In this document: piece after piece, positions 1 to 5,003 of the stretch | How the letters are laid out: every line of letters starts with the position of its first letter | Numbering within the stretch: the stretch's first letter is position 1 | NCBI GenBank assembly: GCA_035641235.1 | Contig: DASQUP010000285.1 | Span: 1 to 5,003 of the forward strand | Origin: DASQUP01 sp035641235 | GTDB taxonomy: Bacteria > Actinomycetota > CADDZG01 > WHSQ01 | Direction: 5' to 3' | Length of the DNA stretch: 5,003 nt | Translations under genes and position numbers: made by a program | Notes under the pieces: generated by a model | What the model saw: the letters and a program-made list of their open reading frames with translations, nothing else | Database searches by the model: none | Told to the model about the DNA's origin: nothing

Positions 1-2
1 CT

Positions 3-53
3 CCCGCTCGTCTCGCGGGGCTTGACGTCGAGCTTGACGCGTTCGCCGGCCAT
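3..53 (-). CDS. rplY: 50S ribosomal protein L25 (general stress protein Ctc type), N-terminal fragment
   Basis: Only the first 17 residues lie in the window, MAGERVKLDVKPRETSG, and the gene runs off the left edge. This is the usual opening of bacterial L25/Ctc, where a short basic strand ending in a 'xPRExxG' pattern begins the 5S rRNA-binding domain. L25 binds 5S rRNA in the central protuberance of the large ribosomal subunit. The ATG at 53-51 is well fixed: an in-frame TAG lies six codons upstream (71-69) with no ATG, GTG or TTG between. No good Shine-Dalgarno precedes it (CCGCCGGAC only). It is on the same strand as prs, which fits the prs-rplY order common in actinobacteria, but about 3.8 kb now separates the two. 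The call rests on a short match, so the family is likely but not proven. Confidence 0.8.
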   Translation of the reverse strand, partial: MAGERVKLDVKPRETSG

Positions 54-110
54 GTCCGGCGGCCAAGTCTAGCGAAGGGCGCCGCACCGATCGGCCGGCG
101 GGGGCCGCGC

Positions 111-131
111 CGCCCGGGCACGACCCGGGCG
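111..131. repeat. GC-rich perfect hairpin upstream of rplY
   Basis: CGCCCGGG at 111-118 pairs with CCCGGGCG at 124-131 around a five-base loop (CACGA), giving eight uninterrupted G-C pairs. Neither strand has a T-run after it, so it is not a canonical intrinsic terminator. On the minus strand it would lie in the leader of rplY, about 58 bases before the start codon. It could be a leader structure, a Rho-assisted or U-less terminator, or a chance product of high GC. The rest of 54-262 has no convincing gene, RNA or promoter; a weaker stem (AGCCGC 196-201 with GCGGCT 214-219) is also present. Confidence 0.45.
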
Positions 132-262
132 CACGGTCGCCGCCGCCGCCGCGTGAGGCGCGCCTGTGAGTGTCGTGCCGCCGCCCCGCACTCTCAGCCG
201 CCCATCGGACAGAGCGGCTAGCAGACGACGCTACACAGCATGGTTAGGCCTTTCAGGTCACG

Positions 263-493
263 CTAGGTGCCCTCAGGCGACCTCAGATCGGTAGAGCATT
301 CTACCTGGCCGAGCGACCGTTCCTCGAGACGTTCCGCCTCGTCCCTGAACACCGTTCCCGCTAGGTGCAGGTAGATGCTGGTCGTGGCCATGTTCCGTTG
401 GCCGGCGCGGGCCATGAGCGCGAACGCTCCCTCGCCGGACGCCGCTCCAAGCGTCAGGGACGAATAACGCAAGGTCCTCATTCGCTTCGACAT
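263..493 (-). pseudogene. Tyrosine recombinase (phage-type integrase), C-terminal remnant
   Basis: The 76-residue reading frame contains GQRNMATTSIYLHLAGTVF followed by RDEAERLEE, which matches the end of the catalytic domain of actinobacterial tyrosine integrases (usual form 'GHxxxxTTxxYxHL'). Y41 would be the nucleophile that attacks DNA. R9 falls 32 residues before it, which is the normal distance between the HxxR arginine and the tyrosine. Two active-site positions are changed: the His of HxxR is Arg (R6) and the His/Trp of the 'GH' motif is Gln (Q32, codon CAA). The frame is blocked by an in-frame TAG directly upstream of its ATG, and the core-binding domain and most of the catalytic domain are missing. 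The break lies within about 40 bases of the IS-end relic at 531. It is a dead integrase, most likely left from a mobile island. The family call is good; the details of decay are inferred. Confidence 0.72.
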
Positions 494-530
494 CGACTAA
501 GCGGCGGAGACCGACGGGCGTGGCGGCGCT

Positions 531-588
531 TAGAGGTCCTAACTCAATGAGGTGTCCGGCTGCAGCTAGGAGATGCGACGCTGGCGAG
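531..588. mobile_element. Relic of an IS5-family insertion sequence end
   Basis: Positions 531-574 match 2032-2075, the left end of the IS element downstream, at 33 of 44 bases without gaps. The similarity continues after a one-base gap to GGCGAG at 583-588. The core CTAACTCAATGAG (539-551) is a terminal-repeat sequence: its first 11 bases are identical to the inverted right end of the intact element (2917-2927). Read on the minus strand the relic ends in a TAG at 541-539, at the same place as the stop of the intact transposase. With 11 differences it is a cousin copy, not a fresh duplicate. No transposase is attached. The relic sits between the integrase remnant and the amidohydrolase. Confidence 0.6.
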
Positions 589-640
589 CTGTAACGTGCG
601 ACCGCCGAGTGGTAAACCGTCCGGCGAGAGTTATCCAGGA

Positions 641-646
641 AAGGAG
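641..646 (+). promoter_or_regulatory. Ribosome binding site that sets the amidohydrolase start
   Basis: AAGGAG lies six bases before GTG at 653. The open frame continues upstream to an ATG at 596, but that ATG has no ribosome-binding sequence and the extra 19 residues resemble no protein domain. A TTG at 650 is too close to the site. GTG at 653 is therefore preferred. Confidence 0.7.
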
Positions 647-652
647 TCATTG

Positions 653-2017
653 GTGGCGACGCAGACTGACCTCGAACTTGAGATCAGTTCACTCGCGCTT
701 GTGGACACCCACGAGCATTTGCTCCCTGAGGACCAGTGGGCGGGCGACAACGCGAAGCTGATAGAGCGAATGAAGGAGGCTGGCGAGTCGGGGTGGGGCG
801 ACGATCGTCCCGACATCCTTCAGGACCTCTTCATGAACTACGTGCCGAGCGATCTGGAGGTTGCCGGTGCGACGAAGGCCGCGATTCAGCGGCTGTTCGA
901 CCCGGCGGCTGGCGATCTCGAGGCTCGCTTCTCGGGGATCCGTGATGCGTGGGAGGCGACGCAATACACCGGCTACGGTGAGGCCGTTCGGCTGATTGCG
1001 CGTGAAGTCTATGACCTCGATTCGATCACGCCGGAGGGCTTGGAGGCTGCGCAGCCGCGGCTAGACGAGCTTCGGCGGCCTGCCGAGCGGCTTCGCCTGC
1101 TGCGCGAGGTCGCCGGTCTCGATCACGTCCAGATCGATGACTTTCAGTGGGCGTGCGAGCCGGATGCGTCCGGCGCGGACTTCTTTCTCTACGACCTTTC
1201 TTGGGCCGGCTTCGCCAACGGTGACGTGAAGCTCGAGGAGATCCGGGAGGAAACTGGTATCCAAGTTTCTCGGCTCGACGACCTACGCGAGGCGTTGGCC
1301 GCGATCTTTCGGCGTTACGCGCCCTGCGCGATCGCCGTCAAGGCTCAGCACGCGTACACGCGTACCCTCCGTTGGGAGGAGCGGTCGGACGAGGAGGCGG
1401 CACGTGCGCTCGCCGCCGCTCTTGCTGGTCGCGAGGACGAGGCGACCCGGCTGGCGTTGGGCGACTGGTGCTGGGCGCGTGGTGTCGAGCTTGCCGTCGA
1501 GCACAACCTGCCGTTCAAGCTTCACACGGGCCATCATGCGGGCACGGGCCAGATGCCGATCGACTGGGTCCGGGCCGGAAATCTCTGCCCCCTCCTTGCG
1601 CGGTATCCCGAGGCGCGGTTCGTGCTGATGCACACTTCATATCCGTACAGCGATGAGCTTGTCTCGATTGCCAAGCACTATCCGAATGTGTGGGTCGATA
1701 TGTGCTGGGCGTGGTCGATCGACCCATACAGTTCCGCTGACTTTGTACGCCGCTTCTTGCACACTGTCCCGAGTAACAAGCTATTCGGATTCGGCGGCGA
1801 CACCTTCTGGCCGACGGCAGCCATCGCCTACTCGATCCAGGCCCGGCGCGGCCTACAGAGAGCACTCGAAGCCGAGATCGCTGAGGGGAGCCTAACTGAG
1901 TCAGAGGCGACTACAATCGCGCGCCGACTGATGCACGACAATCAATACGCCTGCTTCGACATCGAGGGCACTCGCGCGGCTATTCGTGCGCAGCTCCAGC
2001 CTGCCGGAGTTTCGTAG
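653..2017 (+). CDS. Amidohydrolase superfamily metal-dependent hydrolase (Amidohydro_2-like), substrate unknown
   Basis: From the GTG at 653 the protein has 454 residues, and it is cytoplasmic with no signal peptide or membrane segment. The metal-site residues of a TIM-barrel amidohydrolase appear in order. DTHEH at 18-22 gives the HxH pair (H20, H22). AVKAQHAY at 228-235 holds K230. FKLHTGHH at 288-295 gives H291. LMHTSYPY at 325-332 gives H327. GFGGDTFWP at 379-387 gives D383. The C-terminal half (HTGHHAG, then LMHTSYPY, then VWVDMCWAW) resembles bacterial Amidohydro_2 proteins related to uronate isomerase and to the N-terminal hydrolase part of FluG-type glutamine synthetase fusions. It has no glutamine synthetase domain. 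It hydrolyses or isomerises an unidentified small molecule; I cannot name the substrate. It stands alone, with an IS-end relic 64 bases upstream and an IS beginning 22 bases after its stop, and no partner gene. The catalytic set looks complete, so it is probably functional. Confidence 0.85.
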   Translation: MATQTDLELEISSLALVDTHEHLLPEDQWAGDNAKLIERMKEAGESGWGDDRPDILQDLFMNYVPSDLEVAGATKAAIQRLFDPAAGDLEARFSGIRDAWEATQYTGYGEAVRLIAREVYDLDSITPEGLEAAQPRLDELRRPAERLRLLREVAGLDHVQIDDFQWACEPDASGADFFLYDLSWAGFANGDVKLEEIREETGIQVSRLDDLREALAAIFRRYAPCAIAVKAQHAYTRTLRWEERSDEEAARALAAALAGREDEATRLALGDWCWARGVELAVEHNLPFKLHTGHHAGTGQMPIDWVRAGNLCPLLARYPEARFVLMHTSYPYSDELVSIAKHYPNVWVDMCWAWSIDPYSSADFVRRFLHTVPSNKLFGFGGDTFWPTAAIAYSIQARRGLQRALEAEIAEGSLTESEATTIARRLMHDNQYACFDIEGTRAAIRAQLQPAGVS

Positions 2018-2039
2018 GGACGCGAGGGACGTAGCGGTC

Positions 2040-2052
2040 CTAGCTCGATGAG
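2040..2052 (+). repeat. IS left terminal inverted repeat
   Basis: CTAGCTCGATGAG pairs with the inverted right end at 2914-2927, differing by two transitions in the first 11 bases. It includes the transposase stop codon and begins 22 bases after the amidohydrolase stop. Confidence 0.65.
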
Positions 2053-2506
2053 TACTCCAACTGCCGCCAGCAGATAAGGCAGCAGGCGAGTGCGAGGAAA
2101 GCTTCGTGGATGTCGTCGCGGCGGTCGGTGCGGATGAGGGTCGGCGGCGGTTGTGCAGCCATGCGAAGGTGCGTTCGACGACCCAGCGGTGTCGGCCGAG
2201 GCCGGAGCCGTGTTCGATCTGGCGGCGAGCGATGATCGGCTTGACTCCGCGTTTCCAGATGAGCCGACGGTACTTGTCGTGGTCGTAGCCGCGGTCGGCG
2301 ATCAGCGTCCGCGGCCTGCGCCGCGGCCGGCCGACGCGGCCGCGGACAGGTGGTACGCGGTCGAGCAGCTCGAGCAGTTGGGTGACGTCGTTGCGGTTGC
2401 CGCCGGTGACAGTCCAGGCGAGTGGGATGCCACCGCCGTCTACGAGTAGGTGGTGCTTGCTGCCGGCGCGACCGCGGTCGACCGGGCTCGGACCCGTTTT
2501 GGCGCC
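2040..2506 (-). pseudogene. IS5-family transposase, downstream catalytic part (OrfB), frameshifted
   Basis: The -1 frame picks up at about 2506 with GAKTGPSPVDRGRAGSKHH. It then holds the second catalytic aspartate in LIADRGYDHDKYR and the third acidic residue in RHRWVVERTFAWLHNRRR, so the DDE triad is complete when joined to OrfA. Just after AWLHNRRR the sequence changes frame again near 2135-2145. The expected C-terminal helix, RRDDIHEAFLALACCLICW, is in the next frame and ends at TAG 2042-2040 inside the left terminal repeat. A one-base loss would explain this. The open frame itself runs on past the IS into antisense of the amidohydrolase, which is an artefact. The product is likely damaged at its C-terminus, so I call it broken. 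Confidence 0.78.
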
Positions 2507-2853
2507 CCTTTCTTCGCCTGCAGATGGCTGGAGTCGGCGATCGCGCGCTCCCATTCCAACTGATCGGACGCGTGCAGCTCGGCGAGCAGCAGCTCGTGCA
2601 GCCGCTCCCACACTCCGGCCTGCTGCCAGGCGCGAAGCCGCCGCCAAGCGGTCATGCCGCAGCCAAAGCCGAGCTCTTGCGGGAGGTGCTCCCAGCCGAT
2701 CCCGGTGTGCAACACGAACAAGATCCCCTGCAACACTCGCCGGTCGTCGACCGGCTTGCGGCCTGGATAGCGGAAACGCCACTGCCTCACCGGCAGCAGA
2801 GGCTCGATCCGCTCCCACAGCCCGTCCGGCACCTCCCACGGCTTCGCGCGCAT
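2440..2853 (-). CDS. IS5-family transposase, upstream frame (OrfA)
   Basis: Starting at the ATG at 2853, with GGAGG six bases before it, this frame encodes 137 residues. A second ATG at 2859 directly abuts the ribosome site and is less likely. The frame opens MRAKPWEVPDGLWERIEPLL, the usual start of IS5 OrfA proteins. It carries the N-terminal DNA-binding domain, with GRKPVDDRRVLQGILFVLHT around residues 31-50 and GIGWEHLPQELGFG at 51-64, and then the first catalytic aspartate, D107 in IADSSH. After residue 116 the transposase sequence continues in the -1 frame and the tail of this frame is not transposase-like. Function requires a -1 ribosomal shift near the A3G4 run at 2511-2505 to join OrfB. 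Whether the shift is programmed or a mutation cannot be told from one copy. Confidence 0.8.
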   Translation of the reverse strand: MRAKPWEVPDGLWERIEPLLPVRQWRFRYPGRKPVDDRRVLQGILFVLHTGIGWEHLPQELGFGCGMTAWRRLRAWQQAGVWERLHELLLAELHASDQLEWERAIADSSHLQAKKGAPKRVRARSTAVAPAASTTYS

Positions 2854-2913
2854 CGACATCCTCCCGAGCTTGACGACGGATGCCGACGGACTTCGACACC
2901 GCGAAACGGGTTT

Positions 2914-2927
2914 CTCCATTGAGTTAG
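2914..2927 (-). repeat. IS right terminal inverted repeat
   Basis: Read on the minus strand this is CTAACTCAATGGAG. It matches the left end (CTAGCTCGATGAG) and, over its first 11 bases, matches perfectly the relic end at 539-549. Confidence 0.65.
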
Positions 2928-3001
2928 AGGTTCTTAGTCTGCCGCCGCCGCCATGTCCAAGGAGCCGGCGCCCTCCGTCCACGAGGTTCGAGCCCGAGGC
3001 C

Positions 3002-3030
3002 TTGACCCCGGCCTTCGTCCGGAGTTAGTG
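3002..3030 (+). promoter_or_regulatory. Candidate promoter of the secreted-protein gene
   Basis: TTGACC at 3002-3007 is separated by 17 bases from TTAGTG at 3025-3030. The -35 box is close to the sigma-70 consensus and the spacing is ideal, but the -10 box is weak. A start near 3037 would give a leader of about 45 bases holding the hairpin at 3053-3068. It lies 75 bases outside the IS right end, so the gene need not depend on the IS for transcription. Confidence 0.4.
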
Positions 3031-3052
3031 TCGCTCGTCATTTTCTAGCGGC

Positions 3053-3068
3053 CCTCACTCCCGTGAGG
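3053..3068 (+). repeat. Leader hairpin just before the ribosome binding site
   Basis: CCTCAC at 3053-3058 pairs perfectly with GTGAGG at 3063-3068 around a TCCC loop, two bases before the AAGGAGG at 3071-3077. It could stabilise the message or keep the ribosome site open. Six pairs is short, and chance occurrence is possible. Confidence 0.4.
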
Positions 3069-3081
3069 AGAAGGAGGTTCT

Positions 3082-3639
3082 ATGGGGCGATTCACTCGCC
3101 TCCGCGTGCTGGTCGGGGCGCTCGTCATGGCGTTCGCCGTTCTGCCTGCCAGCGCTGTCGGAGCAAAGCCGGAGATCTTCCACTCGAACTTCTTCGACAC
3201 CGAAGAGGACGTGGACGTCTGCGGAATCACGGTCGACATCGTCTCCAGGGGCGTCTTCACGGACAAAGCGTTCTTCGACAGCAACGGCAACTTCGTTCGC
3301 TTCTCGTCCACGGCGTCGGTGAAGAGCACCCTGACCGCCGCCAACGGGAAGTCCGTCATCATCTCGAACGCCGGTCAGTTCACGGACGTCGAACCAATCA
3401 TCGACGAGGCCGCGCGAACGATCACCTTCGTCACGAGCTTCAAAGGCCTGCCGGAGAAGATCAAGACAGCCCACGGCCCGGTGCTCCTACGGGACGCTGG
3501 TGTCGCGACATTCGTCGACACGTTTGATTTGGACACGAATGAGTTGATCTCCTCCGAGGTCATCCTCAAGGGGCCCCACCCGGAGGCGGAGAGCGACTTC
3601 ACCCTCTTCTGTGAGGTGATCACCGAAGCACTCACGTAG
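3082..3639 (+). CDS. Small secreted protein of unknown function
   Basis: The protein has 185 residues. The ATG at 3082 is preceded by AAGGAGG at a four-base gap. The N-terminus is a Sec signal peptide: basic MGRFTRLR, a hydrophobic stretch at about 9-21, then ASA at 23-25 (cleavage likely after A25, or after A28 in VGA). There is no lipobox. The mature part of about 160 residues is rich in beta-prone segments and has exactly two cysteines, C47 (DVCGITVD) and C177 (TLFCEVI), which could form one disulfide joining its two ends. The segment GLPEKIKTAHGPVLLRDAG at 122-140 followed by VATFVDTFD looks like a conserved core. It recalls secreted hypothetical proteins that I associate with Thermoleophilia; no biochemical role is known to me. 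It is a single-gene transcription unit with a candidate promoter at 3002-3030 and a terminator at 3669-3699, convergent with prs. Confidence 0.85.
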   Translation: MGRFTRLRVLVGALVMAFAVLPASAVGAKPEIFHSNFFDTEEDVDVCGITVDIVSRGVFTDKAFFDSNGNFVRFSSTASVKSTLTAANGKSVIISNAGQFTDVEPIIDEAARTITFVTSFKGLPEKIKTAHGPVLLRDAGVATFVDTFDLDTNELISSEVILKGPHPEAESDFTLFCEVITEALT

Positions 3640-3668
3640 GCCGGCCGAACTAACCCGTTGACGTCGTG

Positions 3669-3699
3669 AGAGGGGCCGCGTTGAAGCGGCCCCTCTTTC
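3669..3699 (+). terminator. Intrinsic terminator after the secreted-protein gene
   Basis: AGAGGGGCCGC at 3669-3679 pairs perfectly over 11 bases with GCGGCCCCTCT at 3686-3696 around the loop GTTGAA, followed by a short T-tract (TTTC, counting the last stem T). It begins 29 bases after the stop codon. The tail favours termination of plus-strand transcripts. The other strand has no T-run, so it is less likely to serve prs. The remainder of the gap to prs (3700-3877) contains nothing I can name. Confidence 0.8.
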
Positions 3700-3877
3700 G
3701 TATCGCGTCCATCCGCCCTGCCGACGCTCCCCTCTCAACGCCCATAATCAGGGCTCCGCGCGTCGAAGGGAGCCTCTCCTCTCGGTCGAGGACCGGACCT
3801 GCGCGTCGAGTTCTGGACGAGCAGGTAGAAACTCCCGTAGAAAGAACGTCCCAACCCGCATGGTTGAGCCGTTTCTC

Positions 3878-4948
3878 TCAGAAGAGCTGGTTCTCGCCGG
3901 CGAAGATCGCCGAGACGGACTCGTCGGAGAAGACGTTCTGGATCGTCTCCGCGAGGATGCCGGACACGCTCAGGACAGTCATCTTGGCCGGCCGGTCGAG
4001 CTCGTTGATCGGCACCGTGTCTGTGAGCGCGATGCCGGCCAGCTCGCTCGCCGCGAGCTGGCTGAGCGAGTCGTCGGGGAAGAGGCCGTGCGTCGCGCAG
4101 GCATAGACCTCGGTCGCGCCGGCCTCCTTGAGGGCAGCGGCGCCCGTGATGAGCGTGCTTCCCGTGACGATGAGGTCGTCGCTCAGGATCGCCACCTTTC
4201 CGCGCACGTCGCCGATCACTTCGGTGACGACTGCGACGTCGTGGGCCGGCCGGTTTTTGTTCATGATCGCGAAGTCGGCCTCGAGCATCTGCGCGAACTT
4301 GTTCGCCATCTTGGCCCGGCCCGGATCGGGCGACACCGCGACGACGCCGTCCCCGTGGAGCGCGAGCGACTCGCGGTAGTAGCGAGCGAAGAGCGGCAGC
4401 GCGGTCATGTGGTCGACCGGAATGCGGAAGAAGCCCTGGATCTGCCCGGCGTGCAGGTCCATCGTGAGCACGCGGTCGACGCCGGCCGCTTCGAGCACGT
4501 CGGCGAGGAGCTTCGCCGTGATCGGCTCGCGGGGGGCGGACTTCTTGTCCTGGCGCGAGTACGGGTACCAGGGAACGACCGCAGTGATCCGGTTGGCGGA
4601 GGCGAGCTTGGCCGCCTGGATCATGATCAGGAGCTCCCACAGGTAGTCGTTCGTCGGACGCCCATAGCAGGACTGGACGATGAAGACGTCGGCTCCGCGA
4701 ATGGACTCGCGGTAGCGGCAGTAGGTCTCGCCGTTGGAGAAGGTCTTGAGGTCTACGTCGCCGAGCTCGATGTTGAGCTGGTCGGCGATCTTGCCGGCGA
4801 GCACGGGGTTGGAGCGGCCCGAGAAGAGCATGAGCTTGCCCGAGGGCCCGCGCTCGATCCAACGGCCGCGCTCGCCGCTCGGCTGGGTCTTCGGCTCGGG
4901 CGGGATCTCCAGGCCCGGCAGGGCGAGCTCAGTCGTTCCGGTCTCCAC
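3878..4948 (-). CDS. prs: Ribose-phosphate pyrophosphokinase (PRPP synthase)
   Basis: This cytoplasmic enzyme transfers pyrophosphate from ATP to ribose 5-phosphate to make PRPP for purine, pyrimidine, histidine and tryptophan synthesis. The 356-residue protein shows LFSGRSNPVLA at 41-51 (N-terminal domain), FSNGETYCRY at 70-79, and the ATP flexible loop PWYPYSRQDKK at 126-136. DRVLTMDLHAGQIQGFF at 158-174 follows, then VSPDPG at 205-210 and the PRPP-binding loop DDLIVTGST at 257-265. Two points are unusual. About 38 residues precede the normal family start, giving 356 instead of roughly 310-330. The PRPP loop has Val-Thr-Gly-Ser where the common form is Asp-Thr-(Ala/Gly)-Gly. The GTG start at 4948 is supported by AAGGAGGG at 4957-4964, eight bases upstream, and by an in-frame TGA at 4969-4967. 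It should normally be followed by rplY; here the cargo at 54-3877 intervenes. Confidence 0.95.
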   Translation of the reverse strand: METGTTELALPGLEIPPEPKTQPSGERGRWIERGPSGKLMLFSGRSNPVLAGKIADQLNIELGDVDLKTFSNGETYCRYRESIRGADVFIVQSCYGRPTNDYLWELLIMIQAAKLASANRITAVVPWYPYSRQDKKSAPREPITAKLLADVLEAAGVDRVLTMDLHAGQIQGFFRIPVDHMTALPLFARYYRESLALHGDGVVAVSPDPGRAKMANKFAQMLEADFAIMNKNRPAHDVAVVTEVIGDVRGKVAILSDDLIVTGSTLITGAAALKEAGATEVYACATHGLFPDDSLSQLAASELAGIALTDTVPINELDRPAKMTVLSVSGILAETIQNVFSDESVSAIFAGENQLF

Positions 4949-4956
4949 GCAGATAG

Positions 4957-4964
4957 CCCTCCTT
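4957..4964 (-). promoter_or_regulatory. Ribosome binding site that sets the prs GTG start
   Basis: On the minus strand AAGGAGGG lies eight bases before GTG at 4948. It supports the long form of the protein rather than an internal start near the ATG of 'KLMLFSG' (residue 40), which has no comparable site. Confidence 0.8.
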
Positions 4965-5003
4965 CGTCACCTGTCGCGGCGGGAAGCCGGCGAGCGACTC
5001 GGG

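Larger units (their letters stand above)
2040..2927 (-). mobile_element. IS5-family insertion sequence (IS427-like), about 0.89 kb, probably inactive
   Basis: The element is bounded by imperfect inverted repeats. The left end is CTAGCTCGATGAG at 2040-2052, and the right end, read inverted, is CTAACTCAATGGAG at 2927-2914. The outermost CTAG and TTAG fit the YTAR-type targets known for IS5 relatives, so the real target duplication may be only TA. A transposase of IS5 type fills the minus strand and its stop TAG (2042-2040) lies inside the left terminal repeat. The length suits the two-frame IS427 group. The left boundary is uncertain by some bases, because similarity to the relic at 531 extends eight bases outside it. 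The transposase carries a frame change after its catalytic Glu, so the copy is probably not mobile by itself. Confidence 0.85.

Noticed and set aside
596..652. Upstream ATG start at 596 for the amidohydrolase.
   Set aside because: There is no ribosome binding site before it, and a good one precedes GTG at 653.
1901..2100. The extension of the OrfB open frame across the IS end into the amidohydrolase as a fusion protein.
   Set aside because: After the last catalytic motif the real transposase C-terminus is in another frame and stops in the terminal repeat; the extension is antisense noise.
2382..2922. Plus-strand open frames of about 163-166 codons inside the IS.
   Set aside because: They are antisense to the transposase and have Arg/Ala/Pro-rich composition typical of shadow frames.
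2976..3000. GGTTCGAGCCCG resembles the T-arm and 3' end of a tRNA, which could have been the attachment site of the integrase.
   Set aside because: The flanking bases do not form the five-pair T stem, no anticodon or D arm is found upstream, and no second copy is seen near the integrase remnant.
3755..3775. Six-pair stem (GGCTCC/GGAGCC) as a terminator for prs.
   Set aside because: The loop of about 11 bases is long, the stem short, and no T-run follows on the minus strand.
3735..4862. A 375-residue minus-strand open frame overlapping prs.
   Set aside because: It is an Arg/Ala/Pro-rich shadow of prs with no domain, kept open by high GC.
4967..5003. Possible last codons of an upstream gene (PSRSPASRRDR, stop TGA at 4969-4967), expected to be glmU.
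   Set aside because: Eleven residues of low-complexity Arg/Ser sequence cannot be tied to GlmU, and the other two minus frames are also open.

Overview
The window reads as a high-GC actinobacterial chromosome. The best guess is the Thermoleophilia (Gaiellales/Solirubrobacterales) side of the phylum. This rests on the GC-rich codon use, the form of the ribose-phosphate pyrophosphokinase, and a secreted hypothetical protein of a style I associate with that group. It is an inference from recall, not a measured placement.

Layout, left to right. Positions 3-53 (minus strand) hold the first 17 codons of ribosomal protein L25 (rplY/ctc). Positions 54-262 have no gene but contain a strong GC hairpin. 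Positions 263-493 (minus) are the broken C-terminal end of a tyrosine recombinase. Positions 531-588 are a relic of an IS5-type insertion sequence end. Positions 653-2017 (plus) encode a metal-dependent amidohydrolase of unknown substrate. Positions about 2040-2927 are a nearly complete IS5-family element whose transposase (minus) is spread over three reading frames. Positions 3082-3639 (plus) encode a small secreted protein with its own promoter-like sequence, leader hairpin and a clear downstream terminator. Positions 3878-4948 (minus) encode ribose-phosphate pyrophosphokinase (prs).

The two housekeeping genes at the edges frame the story. In many actinobacteria prs is followed closely by rplY on the same strand, in a glmU-prs-rplY-pth block. 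Here both are on the minus strand in that order, but about 3.8 kb lies between them. That stretch carries plus-strand cargo, an integrase remnant and two sets of IS ends, which is what an old, decaying integration site would look like. The amidohydrolase lies between the solitary IS-end relic and the intact element, so the pair could once have acted as a passenger-carrying unit.

No RNA gene, CRISPR array or recognisable defence or biosynthetic system is visible. The unusual content is the insertion scar itself, the multi-frame transposase, and a PRPP synthase with an N-terminal extension and an altered PRPP-binding loop.
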